The position numbers were made by a program, and so were the translations under genes. This document shows, in pieces, positions 14,934 through 22,347 of a stretch of 38,422 nucleotides of DNA. This stretch comes from Flammeovirga aprica JL-4. Lineage in GTDB: Bacteria; Bacteroidota; Bacteroidia; Cytophagales; Flammeovirgaceae. The stretch lies in contig NZ_JABANE010000088.1 of the NCBI RefSeq assembly GCF_012844305.1, positions 1 to 38,422 on the forward strand. Direction: 5' to 3'. Position 1 is the first letter of the stretch. The number at the start of each line of letters is the position of its first letter. A model generated the notes under the pieces. That model worked only from the letters and a program-made list of their open reading frames with translations. It had not been told where the DNA came from and did no database searches.

Positions 14934-16034
14934 CTATCCTTTGTAGAATGGAAGTTTACTTACTACAGCTTTCAATTTTCTGTTTCTTACTTCAATAATT
15001 ACTTCAGTACCTGACTTCGTTTGAGGTCTATTAATATAGCCTAGTGCTACGCCTTTTCCTAGCATAGGAGACATAGTGCCTGAAGTTAAATGACCAATCT
15101 CTTCGCCCTCAAGTGTAGTCACTTTATAACCACCTCTTGGAACACCTCTGTCGATTAATTCAATACCTACTAAACGACGCGTTACACCTTCTTCTTTTTG
15201 CTTTGCAAGGTTTTCAGAGTTTGTAAATTCTTTCGTGAATTTAGTAACCCAGCCTAATCCAGCTTCAAGAGGAGAAGTAGTGTCATCAATGTCATTACCG
15301 TATAAGCAGTAACCCATTTCTAGACGTAGTGTATCTCTAGCTCCTAAACCGATTGGCTTGATGTCATAATCAACACCTGCTTCAAAGATTTTTTTCCAAA
15401 CCTCTTCAGCATCTTTATTAGGGACATACAATTCAAATCCACCAGCACCAGTATAACCTGTTGCTGAAATGATCACATTGTCCACACCTGCAAACTTTCC
15501 TTTCTCGAAAGTATAGAAAGTCATATCTGATAAATTCACTTCTGTCAATGATTGCATTGCTTCAGCCGCTTTAGGACCTTGAACAGCAAATAAAGAGATT
15601 TCATCAGAAGCATTGCTCATTTCCACACCTTCAGTGTTTCTATCAGCAATCCAGTTCCAGTCCTTTTCAATGTTAGAAGCATTGACAACCAACATGTATT
15701 CTTCGTCTTTGATTTTGTAGATAATCAAGTCGTCTACAATACCGCCATCTTCGTTAGGGAGACAAGAATATTGAGCCTTTCCGTCAAATAATTTAGAAGC
15801 ATCATTAGAAGAAACTCTTTGGATAAGGTCTAATGCTTTTGGGCCTTTCAAAAAGAATTCACCCATATGTGAAACATCAAAAACACCTACACCATTACGT
15901 ACCGTTTTGTGCTCCTCTAGGTCAGATGAGTATCTTACAGGCATGTTGTAACCTGCAAAAGGAACCATCTTAGCACCTAATGATTCATGAACATCATTTA
16001 GGGCGATTTTCTTTAGTGTTTGTTGATCACTCAT
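14934..16034 (-). CDS. gcvT: Aminomethyltransferase GcvT (glycine cleavage T protein)
   Basis: 366 residues, full length. GcvT transfers the methylene group from aminomethyl-lipoyl H protein to tetrahydrofolate, releasing ammonia, in the cytoplasmic glycine cleavage system. Visible signatures: VPFAGYNMPVRY near the N-terminus, GVGVFDVSHMGEF, the QGPKA segment, TGYTGAGGFELY, GLGARDTLRLEMGYCLYGND (its core DTLRLE with the folate-contacting acid) and the C-terminal beta domain (GHLTSGTMSPMLG). The genes for P and H proteins are not in the window. A perfect -7 box TACATTTG lies 75 nt upstream. Downstream it runs into mini-element B, and the nearest terminator in its direction is at 14494-14534. 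Confidence 0.96.
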   Translation of the reverse strand: MSDQQTLKKIALNDVHESLGAKMVPFAGYNMPVRYSSDLEEHKTVRNGVGVFDVSHMGEFFLKGPKALDLIQRVSSNDASKLFDGKAQYSCLPNEDGGIVDDLIIYKIKDEEYMLVVNASNIEKDWNWIADRNTEGVEMSNASDEISLFAVQGPKAAEAMQSLTEVNLSDMTFYTFEKGKFAGVDNVIISATGYTGAGGFELYVPNKDAEEVWKKIFEAGVDYDIKPIGLGARDTLRLEMGYCLYGNDIDDTTSPLEAGLGWVTKFTKEFTNSENLAKQKEEGVTRRLVGIELIDRGVPRGGYKVTTLEGEEIGHLTSGTMSPMLGKGVALGYINRPQTKSGTEVIIEVRNRKLKAVVSKLPFYKG

Positions 16035-16108
16035 GATTTAGTATGTGTTTTTTCGGTTAAAAACGGAGTATTTAATTACCATTAAATACCCTCATTGCAA
16101 AATTTTGT

Positions 16109-16116
16109 CAAATGTA
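16109..16116 (-). promoter_or_regulatory. gcvT -7 box
   Basis: Read leftward, TACATTTG matches TAnnTTTG. It lies 75 nt upstream of the gcvT ATG. No clear -33 TTG at 19-21 nt, so strength is uncertain. Confidence 0.5.
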
Positions 16117-16196
16117 TAAAATATGAATCAAAGTAGAGCATGTTTAAGGTCTAAATTTTAATTGCAGCTGTACTTGATGATGGTTTTGAAGGGCAT

Positions 16197-16230
16197 AAAA
16201 AAAGCCCAAGGTAATGAAACCTTGAGCTTT
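16197..16230 (-). terminator. Terminator of the tRNA array
   Basis: AAAGCTCAAGG pairs with CCTTGGGCTTT (16220-16230 with 16201-16211; one mismatch), read leftward and followed by a run of seven U. It lies 6 nt past the last tRNA. Confidence 0.85.
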
Positions 16231-16235
16231 AATTG

Positions 16236-16309
16236 TAGCGAGAACGAGAGTTGAACTCGTGACCTCCGGGTTATGAATCCGACGCTCTAACCAACTGAGC
16301 TACCTCGCC
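16236..16309 (-). tRNA. tRNA with CAU anticodon (elongator Met or Ile2), copy 3 in transcription order
   Basis: Read leftward, a 74-nt cloverleaf: acceptor GGCGAGG/TCTCGCT with discriminator A, D stem GCTC/GAGC, anticodon loop TTCATAA and T arm ACGAG-TTCAACT-CTCGT. The CCA tail is not encoded. G1-U72 and the lack of a GGG/CCC anticodon stem argue against an initiator tRNA. The CAU anticodon fits elongator Met, or Ile2 if C34 is modified to lysidine. Position 31-39 is an A-C mismatch. Identical to the two copies upstream. Confidence 0.93.
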
Positions 16310-16346
16310 AGGTTGCAAGCGGACAATGCTTGCGGTTATTATTTTG

Positions 16347-16420
16347 TAGCGAGAACGAGAGTTGAACTCGTGACCTCCGGGTTATGAATCCGACGCTCTA
16401 ACCAACTGAGCTACCTCGCC
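16347..16420 (-). tRNA. tRNA with CAU anticodon, middle copy
   Basis: Identical in sequence to the copies on either side: anticodon CAU in loop TTCATAA, A discriminator, no encoded CCA, A31-C39 mismatch. Part of the 111-bp tandem array. Confidence 0.93.
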
Positions 16421-16457
16421 AGGTTGCAAGCGGACAATGCTTGCGGTTATTATTTTG

Positions 16458-16531
16458 TAGCGAGAACGAGAGTTGAACTCGTGACCTCCGGGTTATGAAT
16501 CCGACGCTCTAACCAACTGAGCTACCTCGCC
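16458..16531 (-). tRNA. tRNA with CAU anticodon, promoter-proximal copy
   Basis: First of three identical copies in the direction of transcription; same cloverleaf and CAU anticodon as the others. A promoter-like pair of boxes lies directly upstream (16543-16574). The sequence after its 3' end begins the 37-bp spacer. Confidence 0.93.
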
Positions 16532-16542
16532 ATTTCGGAGTG

Positions 16543-16574
16543 CAAATATGGGGTGTAAGCTCTTAAAGTGCAAA
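16543..16574 (-). promoter_or_regulatory. Promoter of the tRNA array
   Basis: Read leftward: TTTG (16574-16571), 20 nt, then CATATTTG (16550-16543), which matches TAnnTTTG with one mismatch. Spacing fits the Bacteroidota -33/-7 promoter, and the expected start site lies just before the first tRNA. Confidence 0.5.
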
Positions 16575-16904
16575 TCCTATAGAAGTAATTTTAGTAAAAA
16601 AATGTAAAGGAGTAAGTAAGTCGTTATTATTGAATGAAATAAATCAGGATGTTTTTTAATGTATAATTCAAATTTTATTTTTTAAAAACACCATTTTGCC
16701 ATTTTTAAACCCATATCCTTTCCTTAGAATTATACTGTTGTCTTATTTTTTAGGCAAAATCTTCTAATGATGATTCCTTCTACTAATTCCACATTTTTGA
16801 TTACTTAATGTGATAACATTGTTAATACAGTATTTTTTTGGAGATTCATCAGAAAATAGAAATCAATAATCGATAAATGTTTTAAGACATGAATTAATTC
16901 CATA

Positions 16905-17063
16905 AGTACTAGGACAGAAGTAAACTGACATTTTATCTTATCTTTTTTATCCTACTCTTCGTTAGATTTTTATCGCGTAACTAAGGCTATGCTCCGCAAA
17001 TCTGCCTTGATTAGAATAAAAAATAACAAGCTAAAATTATCCCTTTTCTTATGTCATAGTACT
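16905..17063. mobile_element. Mini-element B', 159 bp (copy 2)
   Basis: Same length and same core as element B, in the same orientation, with scattered substitutions mostly near the ends. TA flanks at 16903-16904 and 17064-17065. Its right end abuts element C, sharing one TA, just as A abuts B. Left end AGTACTAGGACAGAAGTAAAC, right end (inverted) AGTACTATGACATAAG. Confidence 0.75.
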
Positions 17064-17065
17064 TA

Positions 17066-17315
17066 AGTACTTGGACAAAAGTAATTGGCATTTTGAATGC
17101 AAAAAGTGGTTCGTGTTGTGGTTCAGTGGACGTTGTAGTACAACGTCCCTACAGCCTACTTTCAATTTTTGGTAGAATATCATTTATGAAGGATACAGTT
17201 GTAGGGATGTTGCATTGCAACGTCCACTGAACCACCATAAAAACCATTTTACGAACCATAATTCTACATTCTTAATTCTTCATTAAAAAAGTGCCATAAC
17301 TTTTGTCACAGTACT
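17066..17315. mobile_element. Mini-element C: same ends, GTTGCATTGCAAC core
   Basis: 250 bp with TA flanks at 17064-17065 and 17316-17317. Left end AGTACTTGGACAAAAGTAAT, inverted right end AGTACTGTGACAAAAGTTAT. Inside is a 35-bp inverted repeat (17119-17153 with 17200-17234) whose arms each hold a smaller palindrome, GGACGTTGTAGTACAACGTCC split as GGACGTTG/CAACGTCC, and GTTGCATTGCAAC. The second motif resembles dispersed repeats common in Bacteroidota and cyanobacteria. Non-coding. Confidence 0.7.
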
Positions 17316-17365
17316 TAACAGATTTAAATTGGTTTTCTAATATTTTTAATACTTACCAATTTTCA

Positions 17366-17373
17366 TAATTTTG
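17366..17373 (+). promoter_or_regulatory. -7 box of the TonB receptor gene, five bases before the ATG
   Basis: TAATTTTG, a perfect TAnnTTTG match, with only CAATT between it and the ATG at 17379. This is the same spacing as at dnaB and predicts a leaderless transcript. No good -33 box at the usual distance. Confidence 0.5.
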
Positions 17374-17378
17374 CAATT

Positions 17379-19718
17379 ATGTTGCATAAATTTATTTTAA
17401 CAATCTCATTTCTTTCAATTTCTTTTATACTTTCAGCTCAAGAATTTCATTTCTACGGAAAAGTTATTGACTCGGAAACAAAAACACCTTTAGCAGGGGT
17501 GTCCATTAAGGATATTGAAAATGACAAAGTAATCACCTTAACAAATGATGAAGGTAGATTTAACTTTAACTATCAAAAGGAAACTGCATTTTTTAATTTC
17601 CATTTTTTAGGTTTTGATGAAAAGAAAATCAAAATAAAAGCAGAGAAAAAAACTACAGTTTTGTTGGTTCCATCTCTTCAAGAACTTGATGTTGTTGATG
17701 TGCATAGTCACGGTCATGATGAACTGTCTTTGTCTGGGTTGAATACAAAAAGTATCAGCTCTTACACATTAGAGACGCAAAGAGCAACGACAATTTCAGA
17801 AACACTTTCAAAAACAGCAGGTGTGTCTTTTATCAGTACAGGCGTTGGGATTTCCAAACCTACTGTAAGAGGAATGGCAGGGGCAAGAGTTGTTGTAAGT
17901 GTTGATGGGGTAAAGTTGGAAGATCAGCAATGGGGCATGGATCATGGGCTTTCTATAGGTCAGTCTACCGTTGATGAAGTAGAAATTGCAAAAGGTGCCG
18001 CTACGCTTAAATACGGTTCAGATGGTTTGGGTGGTGTGATTAGAATGAAATCACCAGAACCGCTCGGAGAAGATAAAGTAGAAGGTAGTGCGGCATTGAA
18101 TTATAAAAGCAATAACCAGTATTTTGGCGGAGACTTCAAGGTTAATGCTCAGAAAAATAAATTCTTCTATCATCTGTCGGGAGGTTATGAAGATTTTGGA
18201 AATTATCAGGTTCCAGCAGATCAGTTTTCATATTTAGGAGCGATCTATCAGATTAGAGACGGTTTTTTAGCCAACACAGGAGGTAATATTGGTTCTTTAA
18301 AAGGAATGGTGGGTTACAGTGGTGATAAATGGATTACAAGTGTTTCTTATAGCATGTTTGATCAGACTGTAGGTTTGTTTCCAGGAGCAACAGGCATTCC
18401 TACACAGTCATGGATTGATAGTTTTGGTAATGCCAGAAAACCTGAAATACCAAGGCAAGAAATCATTCATCAAATGCTAACAGTAAATTCTCATGTTGAT
18501 ACATGGGGAGGTATATTATGGTTGGATTTAGGATATCAAAACAATGATCGTAAAGAACTTTCTGATCCAACAAGACATGGAAGAACATTAGACGAGAATG
18601 GTTTTGTTGCGAATGCTTTAGATCTTGAAACTTTCTCCACTAATATACATTTTGATAAAGAAGGTGATAAAAGTAAGTGGGAAGTTGGAGTGAACTATGA
18701 GTTCCAGGAGAATAAAAGGAGCGGTTATGATTTCTTGATTCCAAATTATATGCAAAATACGATTGGTTCTTATGGTATGATAGGTTTGTCCTTATCCAAT
18801 AATTTGGATTTGATTGGAGGACTGCGCTTTGATTATATTTCTTTTCAGTCAGAAAAATTTACAGACAGCTTCTTTAAAGACCCTCCAGGTTCAGAAAATC
18901 CATGGGTGAGAGCAGAAGATATTAATAATGAATACTACAACTTTACGGGTTCTCTAGGTTTAAAATGGAAGATGTTTAAGCTTATTGAGGCGAATACTAA
19001 TATTGCAAGAACTTTTAGAGCACCAACAGCCAATGAACTAGCGTCGAATGGTGTACATCATGGTACTTTCAGGCATGAACAAGGTAATCCAGACCTAAAC
19101 CCAGAACAAGGTTATCAATGGGATATTAACTTAGCTTACAATTCGAAAAAGCTAAGTGTATCCTTTAATCCTTACTTCAATTATTATTCAAACTATATTT
19201 ATTTATCCGCAAGTGGAGAAGCCTCTCCTTTGCCAGACGCTGGTCAGATTTATAAGTATACAGAGAGTGAAGGTTATTTTTACGGCAATGAGTTTATGCT
19301 GGATTGGGAAATTTCTCCCTCTTTTAAATTTCATAATGCCACAGAATACGTTTATGCTGTCAACACAGATTTAAATAGATCTTTCCCTTTTATTCCTCCT
19401 TTATCTACATTAAATGAGATCATTTACACTGCACAGATAAAGCATAGTTTCTTCTCCAAGCCCTTTGTGTCTTTTAATGCAGAGTTAGTACAGGCTCAAA
19501 ATAGAGTAGACAGAAATGAAAAAAAGACAGAAGGTTACGCGGTTTTAGGTTTTAAAATGGGTACAGGTTTTTCTATCAATAATGTTTATGGAAATTTATT
19601 ATTCAGAATTGATAACCTCACAGATAATGTGTATATGCGTCATTTGTCAAGGTATAGATTGTTGAATATTCCGGAACCGGGAAGAAATTTCTCTGTAAGT
19701 TTGAGTGCTTGGTTTTAA
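17379..19718 (+). CDS. TonB-dependent outer-membrane receptor with CarboxypepD_reg domain
   Basis: 779 residues. Signal peptide about 1-20 (ending LSAQ); a carboxypeptidase regulatory-like beta-sandwich (about 23-95, GKVIDSETKTPLAGVSI); plug domain about 110-215 (ETLSKTAGVSF, then SKPTVRGMAGARVVVSVDG and AKGAATLKYGSDGLGGVI); then a 22-strand barrel ending in the aromatic SVSLSAWF. It imports a substrate across the outer membrane with TonB energy. No SusD gene follows, so a glycan role is unlikely. The segment DVHSHGHDE before the plug and DQQWGMDHGL in the plug are reminiscent of metal-receptor subfamilies, and a COG0523 metallochaperone gene lies 2.6 kb downstream. Metal uptake is an inference. 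Confidence 0.92.
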   Translation: MLHKFILTISFLSISFILSAQEFHFYGKVIDSETKTPLAGVSIKDIENDKVITLTNDEGRFNFNYQKETAFFNFHFLGFDEKKIKIKAEKKTTVLLVPSLQELDVVDVHSHGHDELSLSGLNTKSISSYTLETQRATTISETLSKTAGVSFISTGVGISKPTVRGMAGARVVVSVDGVKLEDQQWGMDHGLSIGQSTVDEVEIAKGAATLKYGSDGLGGVIRMKSPEPLGEDKVEGSAALNYKSNNQYFGGDFKVNAQKNKFFYHLSGGYEDFGNYQVPADQFSYLGAIYQIRDGFLANTGGNIGSLKGMVGYSGDKWITSVSYSMFDQTVGLFPGATGIPTQSWIDSFGNARKPEIPRQEIIHQMLTVNSHVDTWGGILWLDLGYQNNDRKELSDPTRHGRTLDENGFVANALDLETFSTNIHFDKEGDKSKWEVGVNYEFQENKRSGYDFLIPNYMQNTIGSYGMIGLSLSNNLDLIGGLRFDYISFQSEKFTDSFFKDPPGSENPWVRAEDINNEYYNFTGSLGLKWKMFKLIEANTNIARTFRAPTANELASNGVHHGTFRHEQGNPDLNPEQGYQWDINLAYNSKKLSVSFNPYFNYYSNYIYLSASGEASPLPDAGQIYKYTESEGYFYGNEFMLDWEISPSFKFHNATEYVYAVNTDLNRSFPFIPPLSTLNEIIYTAQIKHSFFSKPFVSFNAELVQAQNRVDRNEKKTEGYAVLGFKMGTGFSINNVYGNLLFRIDNLTDNVYMRHLSRYRLLNIPEPGRNFSVSLSAWF

Positions 19719-19781
19719 TAGTGAGAAAATACGTCTATATTAGAGATGTCAAATTATAAAGTAATTCAATAAATAATTTTG

Positions 19782-19808
19782 ACCCGAGGATCATTCCTTG
19801 GGTTTTTT
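19782..19808 (+). terminator. Terminator after the TonB receptor gene
   Basis: ACCCGAGG (19782-19789) pairs with CCTTGGGT (19796-19803, one G-U), followed by TTTTTT. Located about 65 nt after the stop codon. Confidence 0.8.
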
Positions 19809-19845
19809 ATTTTTCTTCAATAAATTTCACTTCTAACTATTCAAT

Positions 19846-21048
19846 ATGAAAATGAGAAAATTAAATCTAACATTTCTATTCACAGTATTGACTTTCACTT
19901 TGCATGCACAAGGAATCCAATTTTCCGAAGGTACTTGGGAAGAGGCCAAAGTGGAAGCAAAGAAAACAAACAAGCATCTTTTTGTTGATGCGTACACTAC
20001 ATGGTGCGGGCCGTGTAAGTATCTTAAGGAAAAAATATTTCCTGTAAAAGAAGTAGGAGATGTATACAATGCAAATTACATTTCTATAGCTCTTGATATG
20101 GAAAAAGGAGAAGGGATTGACTTTGCTAAAAAGTATAGGGTGAAAGCATTTCCTACTTTGTTGTATTTTTCACCTGATGGTCAAATTGTAGATCAAAAAG
20201 TGGGAGGGGCAAAACCAAAAGAATTTGCACAATGGGGCAAAGATGCATTGGACCCTTCTAAACAACTATTTGCTCTAAAAAGAAAAATAGAATCTGAGGA
20301 AAGCCCTTCAAAAGAGCGTTTGAGGAATTACCTTTTGATTTCCTATGAGTCCTTATCTCCAAATGAAAAAATGCTGTCATCTTGGTTGGATATGCTTGTA
20401 GAAGAGGATTATAATGATCCTGAAAACCTTAAATTGATTGGAAAGGCTGTCACTCAAGCAACAATTCATTCAAAAGTAGTTGCAGTTTATCAAAAGCACT
20501 CTGAAGCAGTTATAAAAGCACTTGGGTATGGATCTGAAAAAAGTATAGATCTTGGTCTAGCATTACGAACATTATATGATATTTCTGATACAGCCACAGA
20601 AGAGGAGTGGGAACAAGAGAAAGCATTGATATTAAAAACTGTGGAAAGATCAGATGTTGAGGCTGATATGATGTCTGAAGATGCCAAGTATTGGATATCA
20701 AAAAAAGAATGGGGTAAGGCTTCACAGAGTGTAGATAAGGCAGTAATGCTATTTGATGCGAAAAATGATAAGTACGTTTTTGAATTGTTAAATGATTTTT
20801 CGTGGCAGTTTTATGAAGCTGGCGTAGAAGCTAAGTATATGAAAAAAGCACTTACATGGGCCAATAGATCAGTGCTTATTAAAGCTAGTTTTTACAATTT
20901 AGATACCCAAGCTCACATTCTTTATACCTTAGGAAAGTATGAGGAAGCTAAAGTGGCGGCAGAAAAGGCCATCAAACATGGAAAACGAAAGAAAAATGAT
21001 TATTCAGGCACGCAAAAACTGCTGGATAAAATCAATAGTGTTCTTTAG
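19846..21048 (+). CDS. Exported thioredoxin-fold protein with C-terminal TPR-like region
   Basis: 400 residues. Signal peptide about 1-22 (ending LHAQ). A thioredoxin-like domain follows, with active site WCGPC (53-57) in the AYTTWCGPCKYL context typical of Thioredoxin_7/DUF255-type proteins and a cis-proline segment KAFPTLLYF. The remaining 240 residues are helical with TPR-like spacing, clearest at the end (ALTWANRSVLI...LDTQAHILYTLGKYEEAKVAAEKAI). Likely a periplasmic disulfide reductase or chaperone with a protein-binding arm. Alone between two terminators, so it is a single-gene unit. Client proteins are unknown. Confidence 0.88.
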   Translation: MKMRKLNLTFLFTVLTFTLHAQGIQFSEGTWEEAKVEAKKTNKHLFVDAYTTWCGPCKYLKEKIFPVKEVGDVYNANYISIALDMEKGEGIDFAKKYRVKAFPTLLYFSPDGQIVDQKVGGAKPKEFAQWGKDALDPSKQLFALKRKIESEESPSKERLRNYLLISYESLSPNEKMLSSWLDMLVEEDYNDPENLKLIGKAVTQATIHSKVVAVYQKHSEAVIKALGYGSEKSIDLGLALRTLYDISDTATEEEWEQEKALILKTVERSDVEADMMSEDAKYWISKKEWGKASQSVDKAVMLFDAKNDKYVFELLNDFSWQFYEAGVEAKYMKKALTWANRSVLIKASFYNLDTQAHILYTLGKYEEAKVAAEKAIKHGKRKKNDYSGTQKLLDKINSVL

Positions 21049-21061
21049 TGATGGTATATAG

Positions 21062-21097
21062 AAAAGCCTTGCAATTGATAAAATTGCAAGGCTTTTT
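21062..21097. terminator. Bidirectional terminator
   Basis: AAAGCCTTGCAATT (21063-21076) pairs perfectly with AATTGCAAGGCTTT (21082-21095), with an A-run on the left and T-run on the right. It separates the convergent thioredoxin and GMP reductase genes. Confidence 0.9.
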
Positions 21098-21117
21098 CAT
21101 GATCTTTTTTTGAAAGA

Positions 21118-22152
21118 TTAGTTGCGGACTCCGTGAGCTTTTGACTCATAAAGACCTGAAGTTGTCATTTCAACAAACTCCACATTACCTTTCATTTCAT
21201 CAAGAGTGAAAGCACCTTGGTAAGTCATACCAGAAGCTAAACCACCTAAGTATTTCTTGATGATTGGCTCAACAGGCCCTTTGTAAGGAACTAATGTTTT
21301 TTCACCTTCAACAGAAATTACTTCTCTTGATTTTTTATTGTCTTTTTTCAACTTACTGATAGCTGCATCAAAAGAAGCCATACCTCTGTAAGTTTTGAAT
21401 TTTCCTTCAGTAGTAGTGATCAATTCACCAGGAGCCTCGTCAGTACCTGAAACAATAGAACCTACCATCACGTTGTCAGCACCTACACCAATAGCTTTTA
21501 CTACATCGCCAGGTTGTTTGATACCACCGTCAGCACAAATCGGAATACGGTTTCCTACTGCTTGGTACACATCATCAATTGCTGTTAATTGAGGAACACC
21601 CGAACCGGTCATGATACGAGTAGTACACATTGAACCTGGGCCGATACCCACTTTCAAAGCGTCAGCACCCCATTCTAAGAAATCTACCGCTGCATCTCTA
21701 GTGGCAATATTACCAACCATCACATCAATTTGTGGGTAGTTTTTCTTGATAAATAATAGTGTTTCTTTGGTCATTTCTGAGTGACCGTGGGCAATATCAA
21801 GAACGATAATATCAACTTTTGCTTCTGCAAGAGCGGCTAATCTTTCCTCGTAATCTTTAATTCCCAAAGCTGCAGCACAAAGTAAATTTTCTGCTTTCAC
21901 TTTTCTCACTTCGTCAGCTTGTTCTTCAATCGTCAAGAAACGGTGAAGTACACCTAAACCTCCTAATCTACCAACAGCAATACACATTTCGCTTTCACAA
22001 ACTGTATCCATGTTTGCAATTAAAACGGGTATATCAATAGTGTGATTCTTAGTAACTTTAGTCTTGAAGCTAACATCTCTTCTCGATTTGATGGTATTGT
22101 ATTTTGGTACAATTAATACATCATCAAAACTATAGGCTTTTCTGATTTTCAT
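21118..22152 (-). CDS. guaC: CBS-less IMP dehydrogenase/GMP reductase family enzyme, probably GMP reductase
   Basis: 344 residues, a complete TIM barrel. Conserved features: SFDDVLIVPKY at the N-terminus, ANMDTV, the catalytic loop GPGSMCTTR with Cys176, ADGGIK, and a flap region ending EGEKTLVPYKGPVE then LGGLASGMTYQGA. The CBS pair of ordinary IMP dehydrogenase is absent and the short flap ending in an EG(K/E) motif looks like GMP reductase, which converts GMP to IMP with NADPH in purine salvage. IMP dehydrogenase makes XMP from IMP and also exists without CBS domains, so the reaction is not certain. A good promoter (TTG-N18-TATATTTG) lies upstream; the gene is transcribed alone. Confidence 0.85.
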   Translation of the reverse strand: MKIRKAYSFDDVLIVPKYNTIKSRRDVSFKTKVTKNHTIDIPVLIANMDTVCESEMCIAVGRLGGLGVLHRFLTIEEQADEVRKVKAENLLCAAALGIKDYEERLAALAEAKVDIIVLDIAHGHSEMTKETLLFIKKNYPQIDVMVGNIATRDAAVDFLEWGADALKVGIGPGSMCTTRIMTGSGVPQLTAIDDVYQAVGNRIPICADGGIKQPGDVVKAIGVGADNVMVGSIVSGTDEAPGELITTTEGKFKTYRGMASFDAAISKLKKDNKKSREVISVEGEKTLVPYKGPVEPIIKKYLGGLASGMTYQGAFTLDEMKGNVEFVEMTTSGLYESKAHGVRN

Positions 22153-22192
22153 AATGGAAGATTATACTCTAATTTTACATTCACAAAACATA

Positions 22193-22221
22193 CAAATATA
22201 CGGAATCAATTTGTTTTACAA
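22193..22221 (-). promoter_or_regulatory. Promoter of the GMP reductase gene
   Basis: Read leftward: TTG (22221-22219), 18 nt, TATATTTG (22200-22193). Both boxes match the Bacteroidota consensus. Expected start site is about 35 nt before the ATG. Confidence 0.6.
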
Positions 22222-22308
22222 CGATACCTGAATCGCTTTTTTTGTGAAGAAAACATAATGTTATGAGAGGAGATTTGGATATTGATTTCAATTTATAACA
22301 GAGCTGAC

Positions 22309-22316
22309 TAACTTTG
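22309..22316 (+). promoter_or_regulatory. -7 box of the COG0523 gene
   Basis: TAACTTTG matches TAnnTTTG, with a TTG 24 nt upstream (22282-22284). The leader would be about 25 nt. A small CATAA/TTATG dyad lies upstream at 22254-22265. Confidence 0.5.
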
Positions 22317-22347
22317 CGGTCAAATATTTTTTTGAGAAAAAAACACT

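Larger units (their letters stand above)
16236..16531 (-). repeat. 111-bp tandem repeat carrying three identical tRNAs
   Basis: tRNA starts recur exactly every 111 bp. The two 37-bp spacers are identical and contain a small GCAAGC/GCTTGC hairpin (seen at 16316-16334 and again 111 bp later). Perfect identity suggests recent amplification or gene conversion. The hairpin in each spacer may guide processing. Confidence 0.9.
16532..17378. other. Gene-free region between tRNA array and TonB receptor
   Basis: About 850 bases. It contains the tRNA promoter (16543-16574), about 330 bp of A+T-rich sequence in which I see nothing (16575-16902), mini-elements B' (16905-17063) and C (17066-17315) and the TonB receptor promoter. 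Confidence 0.6.

Noticed and set aside
16236..16531. Regular 111-bp repeat that could look like a CRISPR array
   Set aside because: Repeat and spacer are both identical between units and the repeated part folds as a tRNA, so it is a tRNA array.
22254..22265. CATAA-TG-TTATG dyad as a Zur box upstream of the COG0523 gene
   Set aside because: Arms of five A/T-rich bases are too short to separate from chance, and no second site was seen near the TonB receptor.
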